A stretch of DNA of 64,000 nt from Paracoccus aestuarii. Lineage in GTDB: Bacteria; Pseudomonadota; Alphaproteobacteria; Rhodobacterales; Rhodobacteraceae. The stretch is taken from the NCBI RefSeq assembly GCF_028553885.1, contig NZ_CP067171.1:1-64000 (forward strand). The letters are read 5' to 3'. This document shows, in pieces, positions 25,928 through 35,859 of the stretch (within the stretch, counting starts at the first letter, position 1; every line of letters begins with the position of its first letter). The notes below the pieces were generated by a model. That model was not told the DNA's origin, searched no databases, and saw nothing but the letters and a program-made list of their open reading frames with translations. Both the position numbers and the translations under genes were made by a program.

Positions 25928-27631
25928 ATGAACCTGAAACTGATGACCACCACGGCGGTGCTGCTGGGCCTGACCGGCCCGGCCTTCGCCGATATCGAGG
26001 CGGCGCGCGCCTTCCTCGATGCCGAGATCGGCGACCAGTCCGTCCTGACCCGAGAGGAGCAGGAGGCCGAGATGCAGTGGTTCATCGACGCCGCCGAGCC
26101 CCTGCGCGGCATGTCGATCAACGTGGTGTCGGAAACGATCACCACCCATGAATACGAGGCCCGCGTCCTGGCCCCGGCCTTCACCGCCATCACCGGCATC
26201 CAGGTCACCCACGACCTGATCGGCGAAGGCGACGTCGTCGAGAAGCTGCAGACCCAGATGCAGACCGGCGAGAACGTCTATGACATGTACATCAACGATG
26301 CCGACCTGATCGGCACGCATTGGCGCTATCAGCAGGTCCGCAACATGACCGACTGGATGGCGAACGAGGGCGCGGATTTCACCAATCCCGACCTGGACCT
26401 GGACGATTTCATCGGCCTGGCCTCGGCCACCGGCCCGGATGACAAGCTCTATCAGCTGCCGCTGCAGCAATTCGCGAACCTCTACTGGTTCCGCCATGAC
26501 TGGTTCACCGACCCGGAGATCATGGCCGATTTCCGTGCCGAATACGGGTACGATCTGGGCGTGCCGGTGAACTGGTCCGCCTATGAAGACATCGCCAAGT
26601 TCTTCACCGGGCGCGAGATCGACGGCCAGCAGGTCTATGGCAACATGGATTACGGCAAGAAGGACCCCAGCCTGGGCTGGCGCTTCACCGATGCCTGGCT
26701 GTCCATGGCAGGCGCCAGCGACAAGGGCGAACCCAACGGCTTCCCGGTCGATGAATGGGGCATCCGCGTCAATGACGACTATCAGCCGGTGGGATCCTGC
26801 ATGGCGCGGGGCGGGGCCACGAACAGCCCGGCCGCCGTCTATGCGATCGAGAAATACATCGACTGGCTGCAGAACTACACGCCCCCGGCGGCGGCCGGCA
26901 TGACCTTCTCCGAGGCCGGACCGGTCCCGGCGCAGGGCGCAATCGCTCAGCAGATGTTCTGGTACACCGCCTTCACCGCCGACATGGTCAAGGAAGGCCT
27001 GCCCGTCATGAACGATGACGGCACGCCCAAATGGCGCATGGCCCCGTCCCCCTATGGCGCCTATTGGGAGGAAGGGATGAAGGTCGGCTATCAGGATGTG
27101 GGTTCGGCCACGCTGATGCAATCGACCCCCGTGGACCGGGCGCAAGCCGCCTGGCTCTATGCGCAGTTCATCGTGTCCAAGACCGTCGACACCAAGAAGA
27201 GCCATGTCGGCCTGACCTTCGTGCGCGACAGCTCGATCCGCCACGAGAGCTTCACCGAGCGCGCGCCGCAACTGGGAGGGCTGGTCGAATTCTATCGCTC
27301 GCCGGACCGGACGCGCTGGTCGGATACGGGTCTGAACGTGCCCGACTATCCGCGCCTGGCGCAGCTGTGGTGGCAGAATATCGGTGACGCCTCCTCGGGC
27401 GCCAAGTCCGCGCAGGAGGCTCTGGACGCGCTGTGTGAACAGCAGGAGGCGGTGATGGAACGCATCCAGCGGTCCGGAGTGCAGGGTGATCTGGGCCCGG
27501 TCCTGAACGAGCCCGAGGATCCGCAGGTCTGGCTGGACCGCGAAGGCGCCCCGGTCCCCAAGCTGGAGAACGAGAAGCCCGCCCCGGTCACCATCGCCTA
27601 TGAGGAGCTGATCCAGCGCTGGCAGGAGTGA
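25928..27631 (+). CDS. glpV: Glycerol ABC importer periplasmic binding protein, GlpV-type
   Basis: The 567-residue extracytoplasmic binding protein has a Sec signal peptide cleaved after about residue 21 (GPAFA-DIEAA). It is much longer than ordinary sugar-binding proteins (about 400 residues), which fits the GlpV type. Includes SMAGASDKGEPNGFPVDEWGIRV and MFWYTAFTADM segments, the latter within the second lobe. A GGGAGGGAG ribosome-binding site precedes the ATG. The gene is followed by an 11-bp stem-loop before glpK. Confidence 0.87.
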   Translation: MNLKLMTTTAVLLGLTGPAFADIEAARAFLDAEIGDQSVLTREEQEAEMQWFIDAAEPLRGMSINVVSETITTHEYEARVLAPAFTAITGIQVTHDLIGEGDVVEKLQTQMQTGENVYDMYINDADLIGTHWRYQQVRNMTDWMANEGADFTNPDLDLDDFIGLASATGPDDKLYQLPLQQFANLYWFRHDWFTDPEIMADFRAEYGYDLGVPVNWSAYEDIAKFFTGREIDGQQVYGNMDYGKKDPSLGWRFTDAWLSMAGASDKGEPNGFPVDEWGIRVNDDYQPVGSCMARGGATNSPAAVYAIEKYIDWLQNYTPPAAAGMTFSEAGPVPAQGAIAQQMFWYTAFTADMVKEGLPVMNDDGTPKWRMAPSPYGAYWEEGMKVGYQDVGSATLMQSTPVDRAQAAWLYAQFIVSKTVDTKKSHVGLTFVRDSSIRHESFTERAPQLGGLVEFYRSPDRTRWSDTGLNVPDYPRLAQLWWQNIGDASSGAKSAQEALDALCEQQEAVMERIQRSGVQGDLGPVLNEPEDPQVWLDREGAPVPKLENEKPAPVTIAYEELIQRWQE

Positions 27632-27652
27632 TCTGGCCACGCTAACCATAAC

Positions 27653-27678
27653 GGGGGGCGCGGGCGACCGCGCCCCCC
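27653..27678 (+). promoter_or_regulatory. Stem-loop between glpV and glpK
   Basis: 11-bp perfect GC stem (27653-27663 with 27668-27678) capped by a GCGA (GNRA-type) tetraloop, 21 bp after glpV. Very stable; no U-tract follows. Likely a 3' stabiliser for the binding-protein mRNA and partial attenuator of glpK. Confidence 0.65.
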
Positions 27679-27703
27679 AATCCGTCGGAAAAGGACCGCC
27701 GCC

Positions 27704-29206
27704 ATGACCCATATCCTTGCCATCGACCAAGGCACGACCTCGTCGCGCGCCATCGTCTTTGACGGCGACATGCAGCCCTGCGGCAGCGCCCAGGAGGAGT
27801 TCGAGCAGCATTTCCCCCGCTCGGGCTGGGTCGAACATGATCCGGGCGATCTCTGGGCCAGCACGGCGGCCACCTGCCGCGCCGCGATCGAGAAATGCGG
27901 CAACCCCCGCATTGACGCCATCGGCATCACCAACCAGCGCGAGACCGTCGTGGTCTGGGACCGCAAGACGGGCAAGCCCGTCCACAACGCCATCGTCTGG
28001 CAGGACCGCCGCACCGCCGAATTCTGCCGCGAACTGGAGGCCGCGGGCCATGCCGACATGATCACCGCCCGCACCGGGCTGCTGGTCGATCCCTATTTCT
28101 CGGCCACCAAGCTGAAATGGATCCTGGACCATGTCGACGGCGCCCGTGACCGCGCGCAGGCGGGCGACCTGGCTTTCGGGACGGTGGACAGCTGGCTGAT
28201 CTGGAACCTGACCGGCGGCGCGGTCCATGCGACGGATGCGACCAATGCCGCGCGCACGATGCTGTACGATATCCACAAGGGCCGCTGGTCGCGGACGATC
28301 TGCGAGCTGTTCGACATTCCCATGGCGATGCTGCCCGACGTGCGCGACTGCGCCGCCGATTTCGGCACCACGCGGCCCGACCTGTTCGGGCGCCCCATCC
28401 CCATCACCGGGGTCGCGGGCGACCAGCAGGCGGCGACCGTGGGCCAGGCCTGTTTCGAACCAGGCATGATGAAATCGACCTATGGCACCGGCTGTTTCGC
28501 GCTGCTCAATACCGGGGACACGCCGGTCGCATCCTCGCAGCGGCTCTTGACCACCATCGCCTATCAGCTGGACGGCAAACCCACCTATGCGCTGGAGGGG
28601 TCGATCTTCATCGCGGGCGCGGTCGTGCAATGGCTGCGCGACGGGCTGAAGATCATCCGCAGCGCGGCCGAGACCCAGCCCCTGGCCGAACAGGCCGATC
28701 CCGGCCAGCAGGTGGTGCTGGTGCCGGCCTTCACGGGCCTCGGCGCGCCCTATTGGCAGCCCGACTGCCGCGGCGCGATCTATGGGCTGACGCGCAATTC
28801 CGGCCCGGCCGAACTGGCCCGCGCGGCGCTGGAATCGGTGGGCTTTCAGACCCGCGACCTGCTGGAGGCGATGAAGGCCGATTGGGAACCGCGCGGCGGC
28901 ACCGCGCTGCGCGTCGATGGCGGCATGAGCGCTTCCGACTATGCGATGCAGTTCCTGTCCGACATCCTGGGCGCCCAGGTGGACCGCCCCGAGGTGCTGG
29001 AGACGACGGCGCTCGGCGCGGCCTGGCTGGCGGGGCAGCGCGGCGGCCTCTATCCCGATGCGGGGGGTTTCGCGGCCTCCTGGGCGCTGGACCGCAGTTT
29101 CCAGCCCGACATGGACGGCGCGGACCGCGATGCGCGATACGGCGCATGGCGCCGCGCGGTCAAGGCGACGATGGTGATGCAGGAACCCCGGTCCGAGCCG
29201 TCTTGA
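27704..29206 (+). CDS. glpK: Glycerol kinase
   Basis: FGGY-family kinase of 500 residues phosphorylating imported glycerol to glycerol-3-phosphate, the substrate of GlpD. N-terminal phosphate loop [13 protein letters not shown] (about 7-19), [19 protein letters not shown] (about 81-99), the family signature region [13 protein letters not shown] and the C-terminal [18 protein letters not shown] adenosine-binding region are present. It has the normal length for GlpK and is the first gene after the attenuator-like hairpin. A GGAAAAGGA ribosome-binding site precedes the ATG. Confidence 0.95.
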   Translation: MTHILAIDQGTTSSRAIVFDGDMQPCGSAQEEFEQHFPRSGWVEHDPGDLWASTAATCRAAIEKCGNPRIDAIGITNQRETVVVWDRKTGKPVHNAIVWQDRRTAEFCRELEAAGHADMITARTGLLVDPYFSATKLKWILDHVDGARDRAQAGDLAFGTVDSWLIWNLTGGAVHATDATNAARTMLYDIHKGRWSRTICELFDIPMAMLPDVRDCAADFGTTRPDLFGRPIPITGVAGDQQAATVGQACFEPGMMKSTYGTGCFALLNTGDTPVASSQRLLTTIAYQLDGKPTYALEGSIFIAGAVVQWLRDGLKIIRSAAETQPLAEQADPGQQVVLVPAFTGLGAPYWQPDCRGAIYGLTRNSGPAELARAALESVGFQTRDLLEAMKADWEPRGGTALRVDGGMSASDYAMQFLSDILGAQVDRPEVLETTALGAAWLAGQRGGLYPDAGGFAASWALDRSFQPDMDGADRDARYGAWRRAVKATMVMQEPRSEPS

Positions 29207-29258
29207 CGGCGCCGCCCGGACCGGACAGACCCGCCATCCCGACAGCGAAAGGCAGAAC

Positions 29259-30200
29259 ATGGACAAGGTCATCTTCGACACCGATCCCGGCGTGGACGAC
29301 GCGCTGGCGCTCTATTACCTGCTGCGGCATCCGGGCATTGGCCTGATCGGCGTCACCACGGTCTTCGGCAATGCGCCGGTCGCGGTGACCACGCGCAACG
29401 CGCGGTTCCTGCTGCGCGAATGGGGGGCCGATGTGCCGGTCCATGCCGGTGCCGCGGGGCCGATCACCCCCGACATGCCGCCGGAATTCTTTCCCGCCCA
29501 TATCCATGGCGAGAACGGCCTGGGCGATCACCCCATCGACATGCCCGTGACCGAGGTCGCAGACGAGGCCGCGCAATACCTGGTCGACACGATCCGCGCG
29601 CATCCGGGCCAGATCCGCATCCTGGCGGTCGGGCGCATGACCAACCTGGCGCGGGCGCTGCAGATCGATCCGGGGATCGCGGGGCTGGTGCGCGACGTGG
29701 TCCTGATGGGCGGCGCCTTCCGCGAGCCGGGCAACATCACCCCCGCCGCCGAGGCCAATATCTGGGGCGATCCCTTGGCCGCCGACATCGTCTTCGGCGC
29801 GGCATGGCCGGTGGTCGCGGTGCCCCTGGACCTGACGACGCGGACCTTTCTGGACCGCCGCCAGCTGGACCGACTGGCCCGGGATGGCGGGCCGGGGATG
29901 CGGCTGGTGGCCGATCTGTCCCAAGGCTATGTGCGCTTCTATCAGGGCGTGGGCTATGACGGGATGCTGGTCCATGACGCGACGGCGGCGGTCTATCTGA
30001 CCGATCCGGACCTGTTCACGACCGTCGCGGGCCAGGTGCGTGTCCTGTCCGATGGCATCGCCATGGGCCTGACGCTGATGAACCCCGCCGACCGCCAAGG
30101 CCCCGCCGGCGCGTGGGAGGGGCGGCCCGCCCAGCAGGCCACCCTGGACGGCGATCCGCAGGCGATCCTGGACCGCATCGCGCGCATCTGCACCGGCTGA
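29259..30200 (+). CDS. Nucleoside hydrolase (inosine-uridine-type)
   Basis: The 313-residue protein of the IUNH family opens with the Ca-binding DTDPGVDDALAL motif (about residues 6-17). Other family elements are VTTVFGNA, LAVGRMTNLARAL and MGGAFREPGNITPAAEANIWGDP (about 149-171), and HDATAAVYLTDPDLF near the C-terminus. It cleaves the N-glycosidic bond of nucleosides to release ribose and a base. Located 52 bp after glpK in the same direction, probably as the last gene of the glycerol operon, although its link to glycerol use is not clear. Confidence 0.88.
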   Translation: MDKVIFDTDPGVDDALALYYLLRHPGIGLIGVTTVFGNAPVAVTTRNARFLLREWGADVPVHAGAAGPITPDMPPEFFPAHIHGENGLGDHPIDMPVTEVADEAAQYLVDTIRAHPGQIRILAVGRMTNLARALQIDPGIAGLVRDVVLMGGAFREPGNITPAAEANIWGDPLAADIVFGAAWPVVAVPLDLTTRTFLDRRQLDRLARDGGPGMRLVADLSQGYVRFYQGVGYDGMLVHDATAAVYLTDPDLFTTVAGQVRVLSDGIAMGLTLMNPADRQGPAGAWEGRPAQQATLDGDPQAILDRIARICTG

Positions 30201-30216
30201 GGGCATTTCGCCCCCA

Positions 30217-30231
30217 GGCCGGACCCCGGCC
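30217..30231 (+). terminator. Weak hairpin after nucleoside hydrolase gene
   Basis: 6-bp stem GGCCGG/CCGGCC with a 3-nt loop, preceded by a GGGC/GCCC hairpin at 30201-30213. No U-tract; may mark the end of the glycerol operon. Confidence 0.25.
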
Positions 30232-30310
30232 CCGCCCGCCCGCGTTCGGACAGAATGACGCCTTGCACCTGGCCCCGACCTTCGGCCAGCCTGCGGGCCT
30301 CGGGTCACGG

Positions 30311-31264
30311 ATGAGGACGGGCGTGGATCAGACGGACGAGGTTGCCATCATCGGCGCGGGCATGACCGGCATCGCCTGCGCGCGGGTGCTGGTCCAGGCG
30401 GGCCGCCGGGTCCGGCTGTTCGACAAGGGGCGGGGGATCGGCGGGCGCATGGCGACGCGGATCACCCGCAATGGGCTGCGCTTCGATCACGGGGCGCAGG
30501 TCCTGCCCGCGCCGCGCGATCCGGGGCTGGCCACCGCCTTGGCCGATCTGGCGACGCGCGGCGATGCGGCGTCCTGGGGCGAGGCGGGTCTGGTCGGCCT
30601 GCCGGGCATGTCGGCCATTCCCGCCGCCCTGGCCCAAGGCCTGACCGTGACCCAAGGCGTCGCGATCAATCAGCTGCAACGCCGCGACGGCCGCTGGCAT
30701 CTGGGCGGCGAGGGCGTCGCGCATCAGGCCGACAGCGTCGTGCTGGCCATCCCCGCGCCCCAGGCCCGCGACCTTCTGGGCCGCGATCACGCCTTTGCGG
30801 ATGCCTTGGCGCAGGTACGCTATCACGCCTCGGTCACGCTGATGGCGGGGCTGGCGCCTACGGCCCCGCGCCCCTTCGCCCGACGCGAGGGGTCTGGCAT
30901 GCTGGCCTGGATCGCGCAGGATGCCGACAAGCCCGGGCGGCAGGGCCAGCCCCTGACCACCTGGATCGCCCAGGCCGACCCGGATTGGAGCGCCGCGCAT
31001 ATCGACCTGCCCTTCGACGATCTGGCCGCGATGATGGCCCCCGCCCTGATCCGCGAACTGGGCGCAGCACCCGGGGATCTGGTCCACAGCGCGGCGCATC
31101 GCTGGCTCTATGCCCGGACCGACCGGGCCTTGGGCCAGGCGTTTCTGGGCGATGCCGCGACGCGGCTGGCGGTGGGGGGGGATTGGGCGCTCGGGCCCTT
31201 GGCGGAACATGGCTGGGCCAGCGGCACGGCGATGGGCGAGTGGCTGCGGGACCAAGGCGCATGA
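30311..31264 (+). CDS. FAD/NAD(P)-binding amine-oxidase-like (renalase-type) protein
   Basis: The 317-residue flavoprotein has a dinucleotide-binding loop VAIIGAGMTGIACARVL near the N-terminus and FDKGRGIGGRMATRI (about 41-55), with a C-terminal FAD segment LAVGGDWALGPLAEHGWASGTAMGEWL. These are typical of renalase-like amine oxidases; substrate unknown. ATG 30311 was chosen; GTG 30323 is a possible alternative. Its stop overlaps the UbiB-family gene as ATGA, so the two are probably made together. Confidence 0.75.
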   Translation: MRTGVDQTDEVAIIGAGMTGIACARVLVQAGRRVRLFDKGRGIGGRMATRITRNGLRFDHGAQVLPAPRDPGLATALADLATRGDAASWGEAGLVGLPGMSAIPAALAQGLTVTQGVAINQLQRRDGRWHLGGEGVAHQADSVVLAIPAPQARDLLGRDHAFADALAQVRYHASVTLMAGLAPTAPRPFARREGSGMLAWIAQDADKPGRQGQPLTTWIAQADPDWSAAHIDLPFDDLAAMMAPALIRELGAAPGDLVHSAAHRWLYARTDRALGQAFLGDAATRLAVGGDWALGPLAEHGWASGTAMGEWLRDQGA

Positions 31265-32622
31265 GCGTCGACGACCGCACCCCGCGCGCCGTGCCGCAGG
31301 GCCGCTTGGGCCGGATGCTGCGCATCGGCGGGCTGGCCTCGGGGATCGGCGGGCGCGCCTTGGCCCAGGGGGTGCGCCAGCTGGCCACCGGCCAGCGGCC
31401 CCGCGCGCCGGACCTGTTCCTGACCCCGGCCAATGCCGCGCGGCTGGCGGGCCAGCTGGCCCAGATGCGGGGCGCCGCGATGAAGCTGGGCCAGCTGGTC
31501 TCGATGGAGGCGGGCGATTTCCTGCCCCCCGAACTGACCGAGATCATGGCCCGCCTGCGATCCGATGCCGACCCCATGCCGCCCAAGCAGCTGCAGCGCG
31601 TTCTGGATGCGGCCTGGGGCCCCGGTTGGCTGGCCCGGTTCGAGCGGTTCCAGGTGCGCCCCATTGCCGCCGCCTCGATCGGGCAGGTGCATCGCGCCCG
31701 CACCAAGGATGGCCGCGACCTGGCGATCAAGGTGCAATATCCCGGCGTCCGGTCCAGCATCGACAGCGATATCGACAATCTGGGCCTGCTGCTGCGGGTC
31801 CCCGGCCTGGTGCCGCAGGGGGTGGACCTGCCCGCCCTGATGGCCGAGGCGCGCGAACAGCTGCATGCCGAGGCAGATTACCGGCGCGAGGCGCGGCAGA
31901 TGCGGCTCTATCGCGCGAACCTGCGGGGGCGGGACGAATTCCTGCTGCCGACGCCCGATGACGAGTTCAGCACCGAAGACGTGCTGGCCATGGATTTCAT
32001 CGAGGCCCGCCCGATCGAGACCCTGGCCGAGGCCCCCGCCGATCAGCGCGACCGCGCGGCCACCCATCTGGCTCGGCTGGTCATCGAGGAGCTGTTCCGC
32101 TTCGATCTGATGCAGACCGACCCGAACTTCGCCAATTTCCACTGGCAGCCCGATCCGGCCCGCGCGGATGGCGGGCGCATCGTGCTGCTGGATTTCGGGG
32201 CGACGCGCGGGTTTTCGCCCCAGGTCGCGCCGCGCTATCTGGCGCTGCTGCGCGCGGCGCTTGCCGGGGACCGCGACGGCGTGCGCGAGGCCGCGATCCG
32301 CATCGGCTATTTCCGCGAGGAGACCGATCCCGACCATCAGCGCGCGCTTCTGGACATGATGGAGGTGGCCTTCACCCCGCTGCGCCGAGGGGGGATGATG
32401 GATCTGGCCCGGACCGACATTCCGCAGCGCGTGGCCGACCTGGCCATGGACCTGGCCCGCAAGCGCAGCCGTGCCGAAATGCCCCCGCCCGAGATCCTGT
32501 TTTTGCATCGCAAGATCGGCGGGCTCTACCTGCTGCTGGCGCGGCTGCGGGCGCGGGTCGATCTGGACGCGCTGATCCGGCCCGACGATCTGGACCGGAT
32601 GCTGGCCGAGCGCGGGGCCTAG
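31261..32622 (+). CDS. UbiB/ABC1/AarF-family atypical kinase
   Basis: The 453-residue protein shows the family-defining KxGQ motif (AMKLGQLVSMEAGDFLP, about 76-92), the alanine-rich nucleotide loop AAASIGQVHRA, catalytic-type Lys in AIKVQYPGV and the DFGAT metal-binding motif. UbiB-family members support ubiquinone or lipid metabolism in a way not fully understood. The neighbouring flavoprotein overlaps at ATGA, which could point to quinone- or isoprenoid-related redox chemistry (inference). C-terminal hydrophobic anchors typical of UbiB itself are not obvious here. It may be an accessory paralogue, because essential UbiB is usually chromosomal. Confidence 0.85.
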   Translation: MSVDDRTPRAVPQGRLGRMLRIGGLASGIGGRALAQGVRQLATGQRPRAPDLFLTPANAARLAGQLAQMRGAAMKLGQLVSMEAGDFLPPELTEIMARLRSDADPMPPKQLQRVLDAAWGPGWLARFERFQVRPIAAASIGQVHRARTKDGRDLAIKVQYPGVRSSIDSDIDNLGLLLRVPGLVPQGVDLPALMAEAREQLHAEADYRREARQMRLYRANLRGRDEFLLPTPDDEFSTEDVLAMDFIEARPIETLAEAPADQRDRAATHLARLVIEELFRFDLMQTDPNFANFHWQPDPARADGGRIVLLDFGATRGFSPQVAPRYLALLRAALAGDRDGVREAAIRIGYFREETDPDHQRALLDMMEVAFTPLRRGGMMDLARTDIPQRVADLAMDLARKRSRAEMPPPEILFLHRKIGGLYLLLARLRARVDLDALIRPDDLDRMLAERGA

Positions 32623-32891
32623 GGGCGGTCCTCCTCGTGCATGCGGTCCTGGGCCAGGCGCAGGATCATGCGGAATTCATCGGCGATGGCCAAGGCGGGG
32701 CCGACATCCTCGGTGGGGACGGCGCCGGGATCCTCCTGTCCGTCGCGCAGGCTTTCGCGTTGGCCCAGCCAGTCCATCACCTGGTCGCGGGTGTCGGGCT
32801 GCAGGGCGGCAACGAGGCGGCCCAGCAGGCGGCGCTGCGCAACCAGGCGCGCCTCCAGCGCGGCCAGGGCGGGGTCGGTGGGGTGTGTCAT
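32619..32891 (-). CDS. Hypothetical small charged protein
   Basis: The 90-residue protein is not recognised as a known family. Helical N-terminal segment with heptad-like leucines (ALEARLVAQRRLLGRLVAALQ) predicts a short coiled coil; the remainder is acidic. ATG 32891 was chosen because GGAAGGA precedes it; its 3' end overlaps the convergent UbiB-family stop by 4 bp. GC-biased codon use like its neighbours supports a real gene. Confidence 0.55.
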   Translation of the reverse strand: MTHPTDPALAALEARLVAQRRLLGRLVAALQPDTRDQVMDWLGQRESLRDGQEDPGAVPTEDVGPALAIADEFRMILRLAQDRMHEEDRP

Positions 32892-33013
32892 GGCGCGGTC
32901 CTTCCGGTTGGGGCCTGTGCCCAACGCGTGGGTGATCAGGCGGGTTCAAGCCTGCGGCGTCCGCCGCGCGGCCCTTCGGTGGAACATCGCGGGCAGGGGC
33001 GGGTTGGGGGCGC

Positions 33014-33625
33014 ATGTGGGAATGGATATCAGAGAACAGCGGCCTGGTGCAGGCATCGATGGCGGCGGTGACGGCGCTGGTCTGGATGGTCTATCTGCAC
33101 ATCATCGTGTCGGGCCTGCGCCGCCAGCGGCTGACCGAGATCCTGATCCATCTGGGCGGCTCGCGCGACCTGTCGGCCCGGTTCCTGGTCAGCAATCTGG
33201 GCTTCGAGCCGATCTATGTGCTGGAGATCATGCTGACCGTCGGCACCGCGGACGGCCAGCGCATGTCCTCGGTCGCCGACCGGACCGAGATCGCCCGCGA
33301 CCAGCACCCGACCCCGCGCGAGGCGACGCTACAGGGACCGCTGAAAAGCGGCGATCATGTCGAGATCGGCAGCGTCACCGACCTGCTGGACCGGGCGCGG
33401 TCCAAGGGCTTCGACCGGATCGAGCCGCAGGATGTGCGCGAATTCCGCGTCACCGTCGCCGCGATCACCGCCGCCGACAGCAGCATCGTCGCGGCGAACC
33501 GCGACTTCACCATGCAGCGTCAGGGGGACGAGCTGTGCCTCTGCCCGAAATCCCTGTCCGCGCGCCAGATCCGGTCGCGGCGCGAGCGGCGCCAGATCGA
33601 GGCCGACCTGCGCCGCCAGATGTGA
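33014..33625 (+). CDS. Hypothetical single-span membrane protein
   Basis: The 203-residue protein has one N-terminal hydrophobic segment (about 11-32) and a soluble remainder with alternating beta-like and charged segments. No family recognised. It ends 4 bp from the stop of the convergent malate synthase gene. A GGGGGCGC stretch precedes the ATG, but the ribosome-binding site is weak. Codon bias is consistent with coding. Confidence 0.6.
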   Translation: MWEWISENSGLVQASMAAVTALVWMVYLHIIVSGLRRQRLTEILIHLGGSRDLSARFLVSNLGFEPIYVLEIMLTVGTADGQRMSSVADRTEIARDQHPTPREATLQGPLKSGDHVEIGSVTDLLDRARSKGFDRIEPQDVREFRVTVAAITAADSSIVAANRDFTMQRQGDELCLCPKSLSARQIRSRRERRQIEADLRRQM

Positions 33626-33629
33626 CCCG

Positions 33630-35783
33630 TCAGGCCGCGCGTCGCTTGGCCTCGGCCCGGCGGGCATGCAGCGCGGGTTCGGTATAGCCCGAGGGCTGGC
33701 TGGTCCCGGTCAGCACCAGATCGCGCGCCGCCTGGAAGGCCGGCCCGTCAAAGCCCGGCGCCATCGGGCGATAGGCAGGATCGCCCGCATTCTGGGCATC
33801 GACCTTGGCCGCCATGCGGCGCAGCGCGTCCTCGACCTCGTCGCGGGTGATCAGCCCGTGTTCCAGCCAGTTGGCCAGATATTGCGCGCTGATGCGGCAG
33901 GTGGCGCGATCCTCCATCAGCTGGACATCGTCGATATCGGGAACCTTGGAACAGCCGATCCCCTGGTCGACCCATCGCACGACATAGCCCAGGATGCCCT
34001 GCGCGCTGTTGTCCAGTTCGCGCAGGACCGCGTCGCGTGGGATCGGCGCATCCGCCAAGGCGGGGGTCAGCAGCAGGTCCAGCCCCGGGACCGCACGATC
34101 CGAGATCCGGTCTTGGACGGCAACGACATCGACCGCGTGGTAATGCAGCGCATGCAGCGTCGCCGCCGTGGGCGAGGGGACCCAGGCCGTCGAGGCGCCC
34201 GATTGCGGATGGCCGATCTTGACCTCCAGCATCTCGGCCAAGGCGTCGGGCTTGGCCCACATGCCCTTGCCGATCTGCGCCCGGCCCCGCATCCCCGCAT
34301 TCAGGCCGATCAGCACGTTGCGATCCTCGTAGGCCTTCAGCCAGGGCGCGGATTTCATCGCGTCGCGGCCCAGGAACGGGCCCGCCTGCATCGAGGTGTG
34401 GATCTCGTCCCCGGTGCGGTCCAGAAAGCCCGTGTTGATGAAGAAGATGCGGTTGCGCAGCGCGTGGATGCAGGCGGCCAGATTGGCGCTGGTGCGGCGT
34501 TCCTCGTCCATCAGGCCCAGCTTGACGGTGTTGGGCGCCAGGCCCAGGATCGCCTCGACCCGGCCATAGAGGCGGTCGGCAAAGGCGGCCTCGTCGGGGC
34601 CGTGCATCTTGGGCTTGACGACATAGACCGCGCCCGCCCGGCTGTTGCGCGGGCCTTGGTCGCGGGCTAGGTCATGGAGCGCCGCGGCGACGGTGACCAT
34701 CGCATCCATGAAGCCCTCGGGCGTGGGTCGGCCATCGCGGCGCACCGCATCCGTGGTCATCAGATGCCCGACATTGCGCACCAGTAGCAGCGCGCGGCCC
34801 TGCAGCGTGACGGTGGTCCCGTCGGGCCGCGTCACCTGCCGGTCATCGGCCAGGCGGCGCGTCATGGCGCGGCCGCCCTTCTGGAAAGTCTCGGACAGAT
34901 CGCCCTTCATCAGCCCCAGCCAGTTGCGATAGACCGCGATCTTGTCGGCCGCATCGACGGCCGCCACGCTGTCCTCGCAATCCTGGATGGCCGACAGGGC
35001 CGCCTCCAGCACCACGTCGCGCAGCCCCGAGGGCGAGGCCGCCCCGATCGGATGGTCGGCATCGATCACCAGTTCCACATGCAGCCCGTGATGGCGAAGC
35101 ACCAGCCCCCGCGCCGCACCGTCCTGCCGCGTGCCGATGAAGGCCCGCGGATCGCGCAGCCGCAGCGCCTTGCCGCCCACCGTGGCGATCAGGCCCCGGC
35201 CGTCGCTGTCATAGGCGGTGACATCGGCATGGCTGCCCCCGTCCAGCGGCAGGGCCTCGTCCAGAAAGCGCGCGGCGCGGGCCACGACCGCGTCGCGGCG
35301 GTCCGGGTCCAGCGCCGATCCGGCGGGCGGCGGCCCCATCACGTCCGACCCGTAAAGCGCGTCATAGAGCGATCCCCACCGCGCATTGGCCGCGTTCAGT
35401 GCAAAGCGCGCATTGCTGACCGGCACGACCAGCTGCGGGCCGGCCATGGTGGCGATCTCCGGGTCGATCCGGCCGTTCTCGATGGTGAAGGGGGCCGGTT
35501 CGGGCACCAGATAGCCGATCTCGGTCAGAAAGTCGCGATAGGCCGCCTGGTCCCAACCCTGGTTGCCCCGCTGGCGGTGCCAATCGTCGATCCGGCGCTG
35601 CAAGGCGGTGCGGCGGTCCAGCAGATCGCGGTTCTCGGCCGCGAATTCGTCCAGCAGCGCGGCATAGCCGGCCCAGAAGTCATCGGCCGCGACGGCGGTC
35701 CCGGCCAGCACCTCATCCTCGACGAAGCGCAGGAAGTCCTGGTCGATCTCCAGCCCGTTGCGGGTGGCGGTGGATGCGGTCAT
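33630..35783 (-). CDS. glcB: Malate synthase G
   Basis: Condenses glyoxylate with acetyl-CoA to malate. The 717-residue product fits isoform G (about 720 residues; isoform A is about 530). Diagnostic motifs: LQGRALLLVRNVGHLMTTDAV with the catalytic-type Arg, VYVVKPKMHGPDE, GLMDEERRTSANLAACI, and QLMEDRATCRISAQYLANWL with the presumed catalytic Asp. The ATG at 35783 has GGAGGA upstream; longer readings run through the promoter. An IclR-type box lies 77 bp upstream. No isocitrate lyase is present, so glyoxylate probably comes from glycolate, purine or other C2 metabolism. Confidence 0.94.
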   Translation of the reverse strand: MTASTATRNGLEIDQDFLRFVEDEVLAGTAVAADDFWAGYAALLDEFAAENRDLLDRRTALQRRIDDWHRQRGNQGWDQAAYRDFLTEIGYLVPEPAPFTIENGRIDPEIATMAGPQLVVPVSNARFALNAANARWGSLYDALYGSDVMGPPPAGSALDPDRRDAVVARAARFLDEALPLDGGSHADVTAYDSDGRGLIATVGGKALRLRDPRAFIGTRQDGAARGLVLRHHGLHVELVIDADHPIGAASPSGLRDVVLEAALSAIQDCEDSVAAVDAADKIAVYRNWLGLMKGDLSETFQKGGRAMTRRLADDRQVTRPDGTTVTLQGRALLLVRNVGHLMTTDAVRRDGRPTPEGFMDAMVTVAAALHDLARDQGPRNSRAGAVYVVKPKMHGPDEAAFADRLYGRVEAILGLAPNTVKLGLMDEERRTSANLAACIHALRNRIFFINTGFLDRTGDEIHTSMQAGPFLGRDAMKSAPWLKAYEDRNVLIGLNAGMRGRAQIGKGMWAKPDALAEMLEVKIGHPQSGASTAWVPSPTAATLHALHYHAVDVVAVQDRISDRAVPGLDLLLTPALADAPIPRDAVLRELDNSAQGILGYVVRWVDQGIGCSKVPDIDDVQLMEDRATCRISAQYLANWLEHGLITRDEVEDALRRMAAKVDAQNAGDPAYRPMAPGFDGPAFQAARDLVLTGTSQPSGYTEPALHARRAEAKRRAA

Positions 35784-35859
35784 GGGTGGTCCTCCGGTCA
35801 TGCCAGCGTGGCGTCTGACCCCCGTGATACGCCAGCGGAACGCCGCTGCCAAGGCATTT

